Shown: one piece after another, positions 39,470 through 50,578 of the stretch | Position numbering within the stretch: position 1 is the stretch's first letter | Layout of the letters: the number at the start of each line of letters is the position of its first letter | Assembly: GCA_051710585.1 (NCBI GenBank) | Contig: JBPESP010000002.1 | Location: forward strand, 186,001-250,000 | Direction: 5' to 3' | Length of the DNA: 64,000 nt | Source: JBPESP01 sp051710585 | GTDB taxonomy: Bacteria > Pseudomonadota > Gammaproteobacteria > Enterobacterales > Enterobacteriaceae | Notes under the pieces: model-generated | Told to the model about the DNA's origin: nothing | Seen by the model: only the letters and a program-made list of their open reading frames with translations | Database searches by the model: none | Translations under genes and position numbers: made by a program

Positions 39470-39660
39470 TCTGTCCAGAAAAGCTTGCGAAATCCCTCTG
39501 TATACTCGCTGCATCAATGCAGCGCTATATTTTCAGCTATGTTCGTAGCATCGCAAAGTATAAGGTAAGCCCCGATATCTTTGGCGGCTTTTTACAGAAG
39601 ACAACCCCCCAGAAGCACCGCGATATCCCCCTACCAAAAAAACGATAGGCGGCTAAATTA
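39470..39660 (-). pseudogene. gcvH: Possible gcvH relic
   Basis: At about 39560-39600 the minus strand reads GTAAAAAGCCGCCAAAGATA. This resembles the DNA for the lipoyl-lysine segment SVKAASDIYAP of GcvH, with one inserted A. It lies between the gcvP and ubiI relics, where gcvH belongs. Only this short piece is recognisable, and gcvT appears deleted. Confidence 0.4.
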
Positions 39661-39788
39661 CACACATAAACGAGCGATAAGCGGGAAACTTACCCTCTCC
39701 CATGCAACTCGCTTAAGCCTATAGTTAAGCTAATTTTTTTCGCCAGGCGCTATATTGAATGCCTCTGCCGCCGCACGCCAGGCGTTTA

Positions 39789-39820
39789 CGTACCGTCTCT
39801 ACCGTGATAGAGACGGTACG
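39789..39820. repeat. 13-bp perfect inverted repeat, 6-nt loop
   Basis: CGTACCGTCTCTA at 39789-39801 pairs exactly with 39808-39820; the loop is CCGTGA. It lies just beyond the truncated end of the ubiI relic. No T-tract follows. Confidence 0.85.
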
Positions 39821-39838
39821 ATGGAGCTTAAATAGGGA

Positions 39839-40497
39839 TCATTTAGTGGCAAAAAACGTCAAAATACCATAACCATGAAATATCTGACGAGTAATATTAC
39901 CATACGGCTGCATAGTGCGAGTGGTGGCGGCCAGCGCATGGTGCTGATAGCTCCAAAAGGTCAATGGAATATAAGCATTAGTGCGTAACCAGGATTGAAT
40001 ACCGTCTACTGCGCCTATCAGGCAGGCGATCAGAATCCGATTGTCGTCAATATGTGATAAATGCGTTGTTTTCTTCCAGACCATCTTACGTAGAGAGACA
40101 GGCGTTATCAGCGCCACTTCTGACAGATCCCTCACACTTCTCATAGCGCCTGTTGAACAAGCAGATTCTCAATAATATCTCCTAGCTCTGAATACTCTAG
40201 TGAGCACCATCGAAGGCGATCTGACAAAAACTATCCCGCCCAGAGAGTTCCATAGCGCGGTAAGGGTTTGCCTACTCAGCAAACATAGTATTCCAGACTT
40301 ACACATGTTGCAACAACCTCTGACTGGCAACATTGATGGCAGAAACCCGCAGTACCAGCCCATCGGTAGAACAAATTTCCTCCGCCGCCTAACACTCAAT
40401 AACTGCCATTCGCAATCCGTTCTCCCAGAGGTTGCTTTGGCTAACGCAAAGCTAGTCATACCCCACCGTTAATGACTATGTCAAATTCTTGTTGCAT
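39839..40497 (-). pseudogene. ubiI: ubiI relic (2-octaprenylphenol C5-hydroxylase)
   Basis: A minus-strand frame preserves IQSWLRTNAYIPLTFWSYQH, HALAATTRTMQP and RQIFHGYGIL. These match UbiI NSWLRNKADIPLTFWDYQH, HALVATIRTEEP and RQVFHGEGIL. The N-terminus (MQQEFDIVI then a broken GGG dinucleotide loop) starts at 40497. Several frameshifts split the middle. The C-terminal half of the native 400-residue enzyme is missing, including the second FAD motif. UbiI hydroxylates C5 of the ubiquinone precursor. Confidence 0.88.
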
Positions 40498-40529
40498 GAC
40501 GTATTGGATCCTTGAGTGTGGAGCAAGGA

Positions 40530-41713
40530 AGGGTTATCGGGCTACCCAACCTAGCGTTTACGCGCTAATACATTGCGTAATAACGGAATATGAGGGATGA
40601 CCAGTAGCCCCAAATTACGACTGACCACTAACGGTAAATGACACTTAGCGAACAGATAGATTAGCCCTTCGGTGATACCGACGGTAACTGCTTGATCTAG
40701 CTTCCGACGGCGCTAGTGGCATAACAGCGCAGCTAGTCGCCGATATCCTTTCCTCCCTGCGCTACACCTGTGCTAACGTTTCCGCCAGCATTATTACATC
40801 ACGCAGGCCTAGATTGAATCCTCTGTCCAGGAATAGGATGCAAAATCTGGGCAGCATTCCTCACTAGCGCTAAGTGATGAAAATAATATGCCATTTGCGT
40901 CGTACGTAAACGCAACGGATAACATCAGCATGCAGCAGCTGTGGTAATTCACCCCAGTCACCAACCAAAGGCCTTCTACAATGCTTAACAAAACTGCCCG
41001 TCATTTAAGCTAGCAATTTCATGCTAAAACTCAGTCGATAGGCACCAGACCACTGGTCTACACGCATCAGACATAGGTAACAACGCTAAGGCTCCATGGG
41101 TAGTGAATCGTTCAAGGCAGCGCCGCTGTTGGGGGGGTATGGCGGTTAGTGATATTGGCAATAACTACAATTTGTTGGTAATCACGCTACCGCCATTAGA
41201 TGCCACACTGCGCTGTTAGTGGCAAATGAGAACCATCAGCTGCCCCACTCCCAACAGCACTTTAAGCTTCACGCTATTATCCAGGGTAATGATCATCTCT
41301 TCACGCTCATGCACATAAGGCATGAGCGTCGTCGGGCGCCCCTGCTCAGTAACTCGAACAGCCGTTTTTACCGGCTGCATACGGCTCTATAACATACTTC
41401 AGCGCTGGTAGCTGATAGTCCTTGGTCGTGATATGAACTTTCCCTAGATGCCCTTTCTCGCTCACTTCTACCTTGGTAACGCGGCAGTGGCGCAAAATGA
41501 TATCAGCGATATGGCCAGACGCCAATGGTGGTTAGCTCACGACTATTTCCTTTCGCTAAAGCAATAGCACGAGCGTCATGCCCCGGATGATCATGCCTTT
41601 CTGGCGTCTTTGTTTCCCACTAGATCAATTTGCAGAGCACCTTGACTAAAATAAGAAAGCGCCAGCACCAACGTCGCACCAGCCATGCTACCACCAACAA
41701 TGATGACGGTCAT
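40530..41713 (-). pseudogene. ubiH: ubiH relic (2-octaprenyl-6-methoxyphenol hydroxylase)
   Basis: The start at 41713 reads MTVIIVGGSMAGATLVLALS, against MSVIIVGGGMAGATLALAIS in E. coli, with HARAIAL-type and HEREE-type pieces further on and a C-terminal RNVLARKR near 40560. One Gly of the FAD-binding GxGxxG is already Ser, and many stops follow. It is nearly full length (1.18 kb). UbiH hydroxylates C1 in aerobic ubiquinone synthesis. A 10-bp perfect inverted repeat (41303-41329, loop 7) and a G7 run (41131-41137) lie inside. Confidence 0.88.
41303..41329. repeat. 10-bp perfect inverted repeat in ubiH relic
   Basis: ACGCTCATGC at 41303-41312 pairs exactly with 41320-41329, loop ACATAAG. In the coding sense, one arm encodes the HER part that aligns with the native ERREE segment, so that arm is probably ancestral. 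The other arm covers the native SLVW region. Confidence 0.75.
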
Positions 41714-41757
41714 CCTTGGCGTGCTGCGGCTATTAGATTTTAAATCGCGTTACCCTC

Positions 41758-42311
41758 ATTAACTACTGGGCAGAAAGATTTTCATTATCTGTGGCAGTGA
41801 TAGCGATATTCTCCTCAATACAGATGCCTTAATATAGCAAGGAGCATAGTAAGGAGTAGGCATATATCAGCGGCACCTAGGAATAATATAGATGCCCTGT
41901 TTGATGAACAGCACCATGCCTGTGGTTCCAGTGCTTTCTTCTGCTCTAAAGAGAGGCATAATCACTCTGACATCGTGAGCATTCAGCCTAAACCAATAGC
42001 TTAGACCATGCATAAAAAACTAGCGATACGCCTGCATAGCAATAAACGTCTCTAGTTCTCCTTTCATCACAGAAAGGCTCACTAGACCGTTGACCATAAT
42101 GCCACTGCTTCTTTATTCACCTCCTGTGAATACTGATCTCTGAACCGTAAATCAAGGTAGCGGATAAGTATTGCCTGGACGATATCATAGACAGAGCTTG
42201 CTGTTCCGGTGAAAAATCACTGTTAACTGGGAAAGTGCGAGTGATATCACTGGGTAGGCCACCCTGTAGCTTGTTAAAAAAACGATAAATACCAGAAATC
42301 ACTTTTAACAA
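41758..42311 (-). pseudogene. pepP: pepP relic (Xaa-Pro aminopeptidase), C-terminal half
   Basis: Reading the minus strand gives SDITRTFPVNSDFSPEQQ (native GDITRTFPVNGKFTQAQR) at 42170-42250. MHGLSYW (native MHGLSHW) lies around 42000, and GICIEENIAITATDNENLSA (native GIRIEDDIVITETGNENLTA) at about 41765-41825. Metal-binding residues and frame are broken. The N-terminal half and ygfB, which lies between pepP and zapA in E. coli, are deleted. Confidence 0.85.
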
Positions 42312-42696
42312 TATGAATAAGCCGCCCTCAGCGCTGCGAGGGCGGCAAAAATCAAAGCAGTGCTTTCTGGCGCTATTTTCTCCAGAAATCCAAGATGCCG
42401 ACCGGGTATATTCTTGTGGAGTTATCTTTAACTATCTAGCTTAATTGAAATACTTAGCTCATGAGCCAACAGCCAGTTTATATTTTTATAATCGGAAAAG
42501 GTATTTTAGATATGCGTTTTTATTACTGTTGGCAGTATAAGTTCACATTGATACTACCATCAATATATCCGTCGCTATAGCAAAAAAAAAGGTTGTAACT
42601 TCTGTTCTAGATAAATTATAGTTAGCTTCTTCGCACTTAGGCGGCATTCATCGGGAAAACCAAAAGTTAACGCGGTAAAAAAGGTAGGAAAGTAGT

Positions 42697-43026
42697 ATGT
42701 CCGCACAACCGGTAGATATTCAAATTTTTGGCCGTACATTACGGGTCAATTGCCCCCCTGAACAACAAAAAGAGTTAAATCAGGCGGTAGAAGATCTTAA
42801 TCAGCGGTTGCAAGATCTGAAGGTTCGAACTAAAGTAACCAATACGGAACAACTTGTTTTTATCGCTGCCTTGAATATTTGTCACGAATTAACGCAGGAA
42901 AGATTAAACACCCAGGATTATGCAACCAATATGGAAGAACGTATCCGTCTTCTACAGCAAACGATTGAGCAGTCTTTACTTGAACAGGGACGTATAGCAG
43001 AACGGCCTGGAAACCAAATCGAATAA
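42697..43026 (+). CDS. zapA: Cell division protein ZapA
   Basis: Cytosolic FtsZ-binding protein that crosslinks and stabilises the Z-ring. 109 residues, exactly the E. coli length. The N-terminal MSAQPVDIQIFGRTLRVNCP is nearly identical to E. coli, followed by the long C-terminal coiled coil that drives dimer-tetramer assembly (NTEQLVFIAALNICHELTQE onward). A GGTAGGAAAG-type site precedes the ATG. The 6S RNA gene follows 46 bp downstream, the conserved zapA-ssrS arrangement. Confidence 0.97.
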   Translation: MSAQPVDIQIFGRTLRVNCPPEQQKELNQAVEDLNQRLQDLKVRTKVTNTEQLVFIAALNICHELTQERLNTQDYATNMEERIRLLQQTIEQSLLEQGRIAERPGNQIE

Positions 43027-43071
43027 AGACATATATAAGGTGGGGAGATACTGAAACTACGGGGAAAAGAT

Positions 43072-43228
43072 AAATTTTCTGAAGTGTTCTCAACAGCGAA
43101 GGTCACAGAAAAATGTGGTGATCCCTGAATGGCGCAAACGGTTAGTTTATCTGAGACACCTTAAGATATCGACACTGTTTAACCTTAGAAAACAGGGTTA
43201 AAGAGTTGCAAGCGCACTATGGGATATC
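43072..43228 (+). ncRNA. ssrS: 6S RNA
   Basis: Regulatory RNA that mimics an open promoter and sequesters sigma70-RNA polymerase. Its place between zapA and ygfA is the classic one. The two ends form the expected closing stem (TTTTCTGAAGTG near 43075 with CACTATGGGATAT ending at 43226). Internal E. coli-like blocks are visible: AAAAATGTGGTGATCC (AGAATGTGGCGCTCC), TCTGAGACACCTTAAGAT (TCCGAGAAGCCTTAAAACT) and GGGTTAAAGAGTTGCA (GGGTTCAAGGGTTACA). At about 157 nt it is shorter than the 183-nt E. coli RNA. Confidence 0.78.
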
Positions 43229-43231
43229 ATA

Positions 43232-43830
43232 ACCTCCTCAAACAACGCCCCCATTAACTACACCAATGGGGAACGATCATATTGCTGCAGTAATAGAACA
43301 TCGTTAGTCATCCCATGAACGACTCCCCATCTACAAAGCGCATGCACTCTGTAGAGTATTCCTGTCTTTTGAAGACAATAGCTAGATATATAACCGTTAA
43401 TTGACGCTCTGTAGAGCGCGCGTCCACAGATATAGATGAGTCTATCAGTATGTATAGCATTCTTTCACCTCGAGCCATTAACGCACAATGCCTCGCCCTG
43501 GTGGCTTTAATAAGGGCGGCTTACTACTACGTATAGTCTTGGTGAGTTGAAGTTCTATAACAGAGGGCTGTAAAAATTTTTACCTACCAGATAAAATACA
43601 ATTGTCAGAAGGTGTTTAGTTTATTTATTCTTGCCGCCGATGAATGATAGTCATCGTGGACCACGCTTATCATTAAAACTATTAGCAAAGTAAGCGAGTA
43701 AGCAAGCGTGGATATTGTGCATAATCACTTTTATCAATTGCAGTGATAATGTCTTCTGGTGCGATGTCAACGTTAATATAATCATATAAGCGATTTCCAT
43801 TATCTTTGAAGATTCTAAGCAGGAATATTA
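43232..43830 (+). pseudogene. ygfA: ygfA relic (5-formyltetrahydrofolate cyclo-ligase)
   Basis: Directly after 6S RNA, as in E. coli. Pieces recovered from the plus strand: LKQRPPLTTP (native RQRRRALTPE), LDI-stop-PLIDAL-stop-SARPQI-stop-MSLSV (native LDTQPLIEQLWRAGKRVYLPVL). Both Trp codons have become stops. The C-terminal part is not clearly readable. The enzyme recycles 5-formyl-THF, a by-product whose formation depends on glycine-linked folate metabolism; the glycine cleavage genes are also lost here. Confidence 0.75.
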
Positions 43831-43957
43831 ACTCTCTGCTCGACAAAGAATGTAAAATTAATCACTAAATTCAAGGTTAGAAGATATAATTATATTATCG
43901 TATTTTTATTAATGTCAGCGACAAGCTTGACTATTAAAGCATACACCAACGGTTAGT

Positions 43958-44614
43958 TTAACTGATAATTTTTATACCCTGCTCACTGCCGATAAGTGCC
44001 ACGTCAGCCCCGCGGCGCGCGAATAGGCCAACAGTAACCACGCCTGGGATATTGTTGATTTGCTCCTCAAGCGCTATCGGATCCATAATGGCTAGATTGT
44101 GGACATCCAGGATGATATTGCCGTTATCAGTCACCACGCCATGGCGATAGACTGGTAACCCGCCCTTGCGAACCAATTCACGAGCCACCCAGGCGCGAGC
44201 CATAGGGACAACCTCTACCGGAAGCGGAAAAGTGCCCAGCACATCCACTAGCTTGCTGGTATCAGCGATACAGATAAAATTACATGCCACGGCGGCAATG
44301 ATTTTTTCGCGGGTCAGCGCAGCACCACCTCCTTTGATCATTTGCATCCTGCTGTTAATCTCATCGGCGCTATCAACGTAAATGTCCAGAGAATCCAATT
44401 CATTCAGATCAAATAACGGGATACCAAGACTTTGCAATTTAATAAACGATTCCTCGGAGCTGGATACCGCCCCGTTGATTTTGTGTCTAACGGAAGCCAG
44501 CGCATTTATAAAATGCGATACGGTAGAGCCAGTTCCAACTCCTACAATCGCGCCAGGCCGGACATATTTCAGCGCAGCCAAACTAACTGCTTTTTTCAGT
44601 TCATCCTGTGTCAT
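43958..44614 (-). CDS. rpiA: Ribose-5-phosphate isomerase A
   Basis: Interconverts ribose 5-phosphate and ribulose 5-phosphate in the cytosolic pentose phosphate pathway. 218 residues (E. coli 219). Active-site features are present: the GVGTGSTVSHFI phosphate loop, the catalytic acid pair in VDSADEI (native VDGADEI, Gly to Ser between them), and KGGGAALTREKI with the catalytic Lys and Glu. The start MTQDELKKAVSLAALKYV matches the family. serA, normally between ygfA and rpiA, is absent; only about 130 bp remain. The argP relic is divergent upstream. Confidence 0.96.
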   Translation of the reverse strand: MTQDELKKAVSLAALKYVRPGAIVGVGTGSTVSHFINALASVRHKINGAVSSSEESFIKLQSLGIPLFDLNELDSLDIYVDSADEINSRMQMIKGGGAALTREKIIAAVACNFICIADTSKLVDVLGTFPLPVEVVPMARAWVARELVRKGGLPVYRHGVVTDNGNIILDVHNLAIMDPIALEEQINNIPGVVTVGLFARRGADVALIGSEQGIKIIS

Positions 44615-44796
44615 GATCTCTTTTTACCCATGTGTAACCCTGTATAGACGTCAGTATAAATCAATCCTTGCAGCAATGCTGGAAGATTGCCACAATCTTC
44701 GACAACAATAGGACTGTAAGTTGAGCGCGAGACAGCGCATGAAATCATGTAAAATTATAGCATAGTTCAAGGATGTCATCCTGACAGAGGAGATAA

Positions 44797-45230
44797 ATAA
44801 AACACCCGTATTATCGGGTGCTATAGGTACTTAACACCGTAATACTTTCACTCAATTTTAAATGTACCATCTAGAAATTGTGTATTACTCAGTAACTATG
44901 TCACAGCGTATTAAATAGCTTTTAAATCTATTTAACCGGCTGTTGCACTACGGACTTTTTCCTTCTTGCCCTACCGAATAAAAGCAAAAATAGATTAAAT
45001 TTCTGGAAGAAGAATAGCTTGGATGGCAGTAATACCCTCTTGTGCTTCTATCGTTAATGAGGTTACCTCGCCACAGTCTTTTTTTAATATGGCCATTACT
45101 ACTCAGTACTTAAACCGATCCTGAGTGATTCATTTATTCGATTAAATCTACAGGTAGAAGATGAAACCCGCGCCCAGTAGTGGCGCCTGCGGAACGGTGA
45201 AAGGGTAAGTGCTGGAAAGCTATCTAATAC
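44797..45230 (+). pseudogene. argP: argP relic (LysR-type regulator)
   Basis: The start reads ATA-AAA-CAC-CCG-TAT-TAT-CGG, matching the ArgP codons for MKRPDYR with the ATG changed to ATA. KLCITQ follows (the native KLCITQSAVSQR helix-turn-helix), then EEE-like residues, and SFIRLNLQVEDETRAQ at 45126-45178 (native SPIRLNLQVEDETRTQ). Stops and frameshifts separate these. Beyond 45230 I can no longer follow the effector domain. ArgP controls argO and lysine- and DNA-related genes. It is divergent from rpiA, as in E. coli. Confidence 0.85.
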
Positions 45231-46812
45231 ATAAAGTGACAGATACTTTTTTCTGCTGACCCATACAATTACGGTCAGCGTGATTAGTACACCCTACTTG
45301 CGTCCGAACTTGCGAGAGTTACTTATCTTCCTCCTCATGAGAGGGTCGGTGAATCGATGATAATACTTGTCTGAGCCTGAGAATTATAAAGATCGTACCA
45401 CCGTGGTAATATATAGCGGAAATAGTCGGTATCACCTTACTTGTCCAGATTGGTCCGCTGATAAGGTCAGCGCTTAGGGTAGCTTTTTTTGAGTATAGTA
45501 TACCAATTGGTACTGGATATTCCTTAATTAATCTGCCGGTTTAGATCATCGACAGCATAGTTACCTGGTGGCTAATACCAAGTTACACCATCCAAATCTG
45601 TCGTTTTTTTTGATTTTGACTGCTTTTTTTACTCCTGGCTTTTAGGAATGGACAACCCTAAGACTGAGCCTTAATGGACACTCAGAACCTGGATCTTGGC
45701 TTGAGTAACTGACAGCGCTCATGGGGTCACGGAGTGTTAAAGCTTCTATATATTACCTATATTCGCGCGGAAATAATAATAGGATCTTTTACCCTGCGGC
45801 TGTTCAATATGCCCGCTTTTCCTTGCTCCGATCGGCAGTTTTCTGGACCACATCGGCAGTAGTATATTGCCTTTTATGACACCGCATTTTCTTTACAACT
45901 GGGATTCAGCTTTAGCCCGTTTCACGCTGAGTTGATGATATTAGCAGTAGTCATCATCAGCAATATTAGAAAATAACTAGTTGATATTGCAGATCGTTAA
46001 CTGTTTCAGTTATCGACATGTGCTTACTGAGCTACACTGCCGGTTGGCATAATCAACCTGATTTTTTTTCATTATAGTGATACTGCGGTGCTGTACGGGA
46101 AGCTGGAAGCGTTGCGAGACAACCGTAAGGACACGGCCGTCCGGAGTTGGTAAAATTTCCTAGGCGAAATATGGTGCTATTCATAAAACTTTTAGCGGAT
46201 CTGCACTAGCTTTCCCTTTCTGATTCCGGTCATTGAATTACTGCAAATTCAGGCTGTATCCCATATGACTTACTAAAAAATTGCTAAAATGATTTGCCAA
46301 TTTTTTTCAGCAAAAAAGGATCATGTTTAAGTAGCAATTATCGCAAGCAGTAATAGTGTCTAGCAACCAACACTGAGCCGCTTTAACTAATTGCTTTATA
46401 ATGTGTTGGAGAACAGCCTATGGCTATACCGAAAAAGGAGGTTAATTGCGAATTATCGACGATCCTGATAACCGGATGCTTATCCTGCGCTTTTATGACA
46501 GCGCACTATAGATTGAAGCACAATAGCTACCATGTTTTTTTAAAAAAGAAGTTTCACACAATCGCGCTGTGCCGGGGAATCTGGATAGCCTATAGGGCTC
46601 TATCTTCTACCACAAAATCATCAATATACATGGCAGGGCTGCATCAGAGCCGTAGATTTACCTTTAGGTGGTGTACAAACCACACTGGAATTATCACTTA
46701 ACCTCAAACCTTAATTCCCCTAGCTATAGAAGAGATAACTGCTACATGAATTATCCTTGTGATAGAATATATGCTAAAACTAGGATGATTTATTGCGGAT
46801 TATCTCAAAGGT

Positions 46813-46878
46813 GGTGGAACTATCGTACCAATAGTTCCACCTAGAAACAGTCACCTCATTGAGTATCTGCAATGAGGT
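46813..46878. repeat. Two adjacent perfect hairpins
   Basis: GGTGGAACTAT at 46813-46823 pairs with 46831-46841 (7-nt loop). ACCTCATTG at 46853-46861 pairs with 46870-46878 (8-nt loop). Only 11 bp separate them. They could be a remnant of an attenuator or a small RNA, or products of the same process that made the other repeats. Confidence 0.75.
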
Positions 46879-49800
46879 AAGCCCACTGATTTGGTACTGC
46901 TAAACCTAATGGTATTGGGGTGCAACCAGCTTGAGTCTGTATCAACATCTGCGATGTTTCTCAAATGTATAAGTAATCATTATTACTGCCAAAACAAAGG
47001 AGATCAATCGCCTCCTCTAGCTAAAATAGCGCGGATGATTATATCTGTAATCTCTACATCAAGCATTTCAGCTACAGTAAAACTTAGAATTTTCTCCTAG
47101 AACTGTATACTCTACTAAGAGTACGAAAGCACCATACAATAAAATTAGAGAATGTTTTGTATATCAAGCAATTTTTATGAACTGCAAAAGTATAAAATAA
47201 AAATTTCCCTTTACATCTAAAATTGAATTTTAGTGGAACTATTTACTACAAAGAAATGTTTTACAGCAAAGCCTCTACCGAAAATCCCACCACCTTCGTC
47301 AAATACATTGAGATGATGCTACCTACATGATATTACGATAAAAAACTAGAAAATCATAAGCTACATAGATCCCTACAGTTAACTTAAATGGGTAAAACAG
47401 TGGATCAGAGGCCCCTATTACGATAGGCATATCAAACGGGCCCATGGCCTTTAGTTAAAATTTAACTTTATAGCCAATATCGCTGTACACAACAGCAAAC
47501 CGAAAACCTTTTACTCAATATTTAACCGGTCATCACCATGACGTAAGATACTCTAAATTATACTGCCTCACAAAACCTTTCTAGCTATGTCTATTTATTT
47601 GCCAGTGCATACCAACGCGGTCCAATTGAGCAACAGTAACATTTTCACACCAGGCCGGGACTTGATCTGGGTAATTTTGTTGTGCAAGCTTTTTTAGAAA
47701 ATTAACTAAAATCCGCGCTCAAGTACCGGAAATAGTGATAGAAGTGTTTGTTTATGAAATACTGTGTATGGCTTACTTTAGGCGGCTGGCTACTTCAGCT
47801 GTATCAACAAGCAGAATTCACATCAGAGTACATACAATAATATCTGCTATTGAACATATCGACTAAACATATCGGCTCCATGAAAGCTAGTAAAGTGAAG
47901 TAAGCAATATTTTCAACAAACACATTCTGGTGATAAAAATTGACGCGCTGCTGGGGAAGGGATACTAATGAATCGCCTCTTTAAATCCTTGAAGAAAACT
48001 AATGTTTCGGATAAACATGTTCTTCTTCTAAGAAGAAGCACGGTAACCTATATTATGAATTAACATAACCTGCGCACTGGAAGGGCGCGCATATCACTAT
48101 TATACCAAGGGTTTCTTGTGCCGATATACATATCAGGAATTGTAAAACTGTTGCTACGGTTACTTAATATCCGACAGATAGCAATTCATCGGCAAATTCA
48201 GTGATGAACGCGAGAATGAGTAGATAGAAATGATCGTAAAAAATTTTACTGTGATAAAAGTATTGAGCTATGAAATCGCAGGAAAAGATCATAGCTTTGC
48301 CATCAAGAAATATAACTAGTAGCTACTAGCTAGAGGATAATGAAGGAAGCTATTGTTATCGCCCCCTGATAACAGCCAATACAGTTTCTATACCAGTGCT
48401 GTACGGAGGTCAGTCCCTACTATGGGGGTGCTATGCTGGGTAATCTAGACGGCACTACCACCCACTAACTGGACCAGCAATTATCCCACGCAGATGTTAT
48501 ATCACATCGTTTGGCGCTACTTCCTCTTTGCCCAGGGATACCAAAGATACTTAAGGTGATACAGTACTATCTTGACGAGATGCGGTGCATAATGATGGTA
48601 TAAGTAGAACTCAATTGGGGAGTTTAGCTTATATCTGAAGCAATTTAGTGTAGTAAATTTACCAGTTACTTTCCTCAGTGCTAATGTAGTTACGATAGTG
48701 GACCAACAGACCGTACAGTGGTGGATACACTCAAGCACCTTCATCACATGAAGATAATACCATTATGAATAGTCGCGAGACTATACACATCTCTGTATAG
48801 TACCCTTCAACCACTGAAACGCTACGTGTTGAGCGCCTAACAACTGAACTTCACTATAGTATGAATGGTCAATTCTATGACGAAAATTTTGTGTTATAAA
48901 GCTTCTTCGCTAGCAAAACAATAGATAGAGAAAAGCTAACTAACCTTTAGGTAAAACCTGATTGAAGGGCTGTGTAAGTATATGAAAACTAAATATACAA
49001 AGTGATATTTAACTACAGGAAAAACGCACCCATTGAAGAATATTATAGCGCCACTTGATAGCAAGAGGCGGAGCTGGTTTATGAAAGAAATGTCAGGGAC
49101 GTAGGTTACTTCAGTCCATGAACAACCATACAAAGAGTGATTATTAATGCTCAGACAGAGTAGAAAAATATTCTAGCTGCTGTTAAAATGCAACCCAACC
49201 CAGTAAAGCATAAACAGCTAATTAAGGTTATCAAGATACTAATTCAACAATCTGATGTAGATATCTTAAGACAAGATAACAGACTTACGACACTGGTTAA
49301 TAGCAGCATCATTGTAATTGGGTAACTTATTCGCACTAAAAAGTTATAATCGTGAGTATTTCTATATTTAGAATCAGGATGGTCGTGGCCATGTGTGCCT
49401 TTACAAAAGCAAGGATAATAATAGCATTCGTCTAAATAATGGCAAGGATATCAGTGGTACACGATTGTTTCATAAGAATAGAAATTTGCATACGCTAGCG
49501 AATTTCGCCGTAGGAAGTGAACGATATTTGAAGGAAATATCACCATCTCATGAATGGTAGCCCCATTTAGGGGTTGAATATTAAATAGCTATATCCACAA
49601 GATCTTCCTCATAAAAGGCACCTAAAAGGTGTAGCCTAGACAGATAGCATTAAGCTACGATACCATACTTTTAGCGATAGAGGTGTATTGTATTTTAGCG
49701 TTAAGATAAATTTTAATTATTAGTTTATGATACATTTATTAGTGTTTATTAATAATTAAAGAAGAATATATGTAACCATTAGGAAATTTTAAACCCTATA

Positions 49801-50548
49801 AATCTAATACTAATTTAGCTAAATTTAAGAGATTTAGCTACTAAACTAAAATATTTTTGAAAGATAAAATAATAATGGCTGGTGCGGCACTCAAAAAAAA
49901 TTTACCAGGAATATTTAAATAGCATACACCAAGGGAAACGGATTGATCAAAATTGTAGACATGTATTACGGCATACTAGTCTAGAATAGACTATTCATCA
50001 TCGACGATTGATTGGAGTATTTTGCAGACTTTTATAAATATTTTCTCATTAAAAATGAGAATAACTATATCAATATAAAAAAAATAAAAAAAGAATTTAC
50101 AGTTTTAAAAAACACCATGAAATAGTAGATAGCTATCCTTAAAACAGTGATAACACAGTGAGATACCTATACAGTGTATTACTTAATTGTATCAATTTCA
50201 CCAAAACTCCAGATATTAACCAGCCTAAAACATAGAAATAATAACAGAGACATAGTGTATTTAATTAGGATGAAAAAACGAGTTAAAGATGTTATTTTAT
50301 ATTTTTAAATCACATAGCTTTTCACAGTAGTGGCTCGTTTGGCAGTACAAAGAAGATCCATGGCGTACACTAACAACTAACTGAATCCATGCAGAACGCG
50401 ATGATTGATAACAAGATAAGAGTATAATAATATATTTTAAGGTAGGGATTAAACTTGATAGAAGCCAGCTAGCGCAATTTCTGGTAGCGATAAAAGCTTA
50501 TTGCTACCGCCTCATTATCTCAGGAGATAGACAATGTTTTTACATAAA

Positions 50549-50578
50549 AGATTTCTATTTTTTAAAAAATAGAAATCT
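50549..50578. repeat. 30-nt perfect AT-rich palindrome
   Basis: AGATTTCTATTTTTT at 50549-50563 is followed immediately by its reverse complement. There is no loop, so it would extrude as a cruciform rather than a standard RNA hairpin. Confidence 0.8.
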
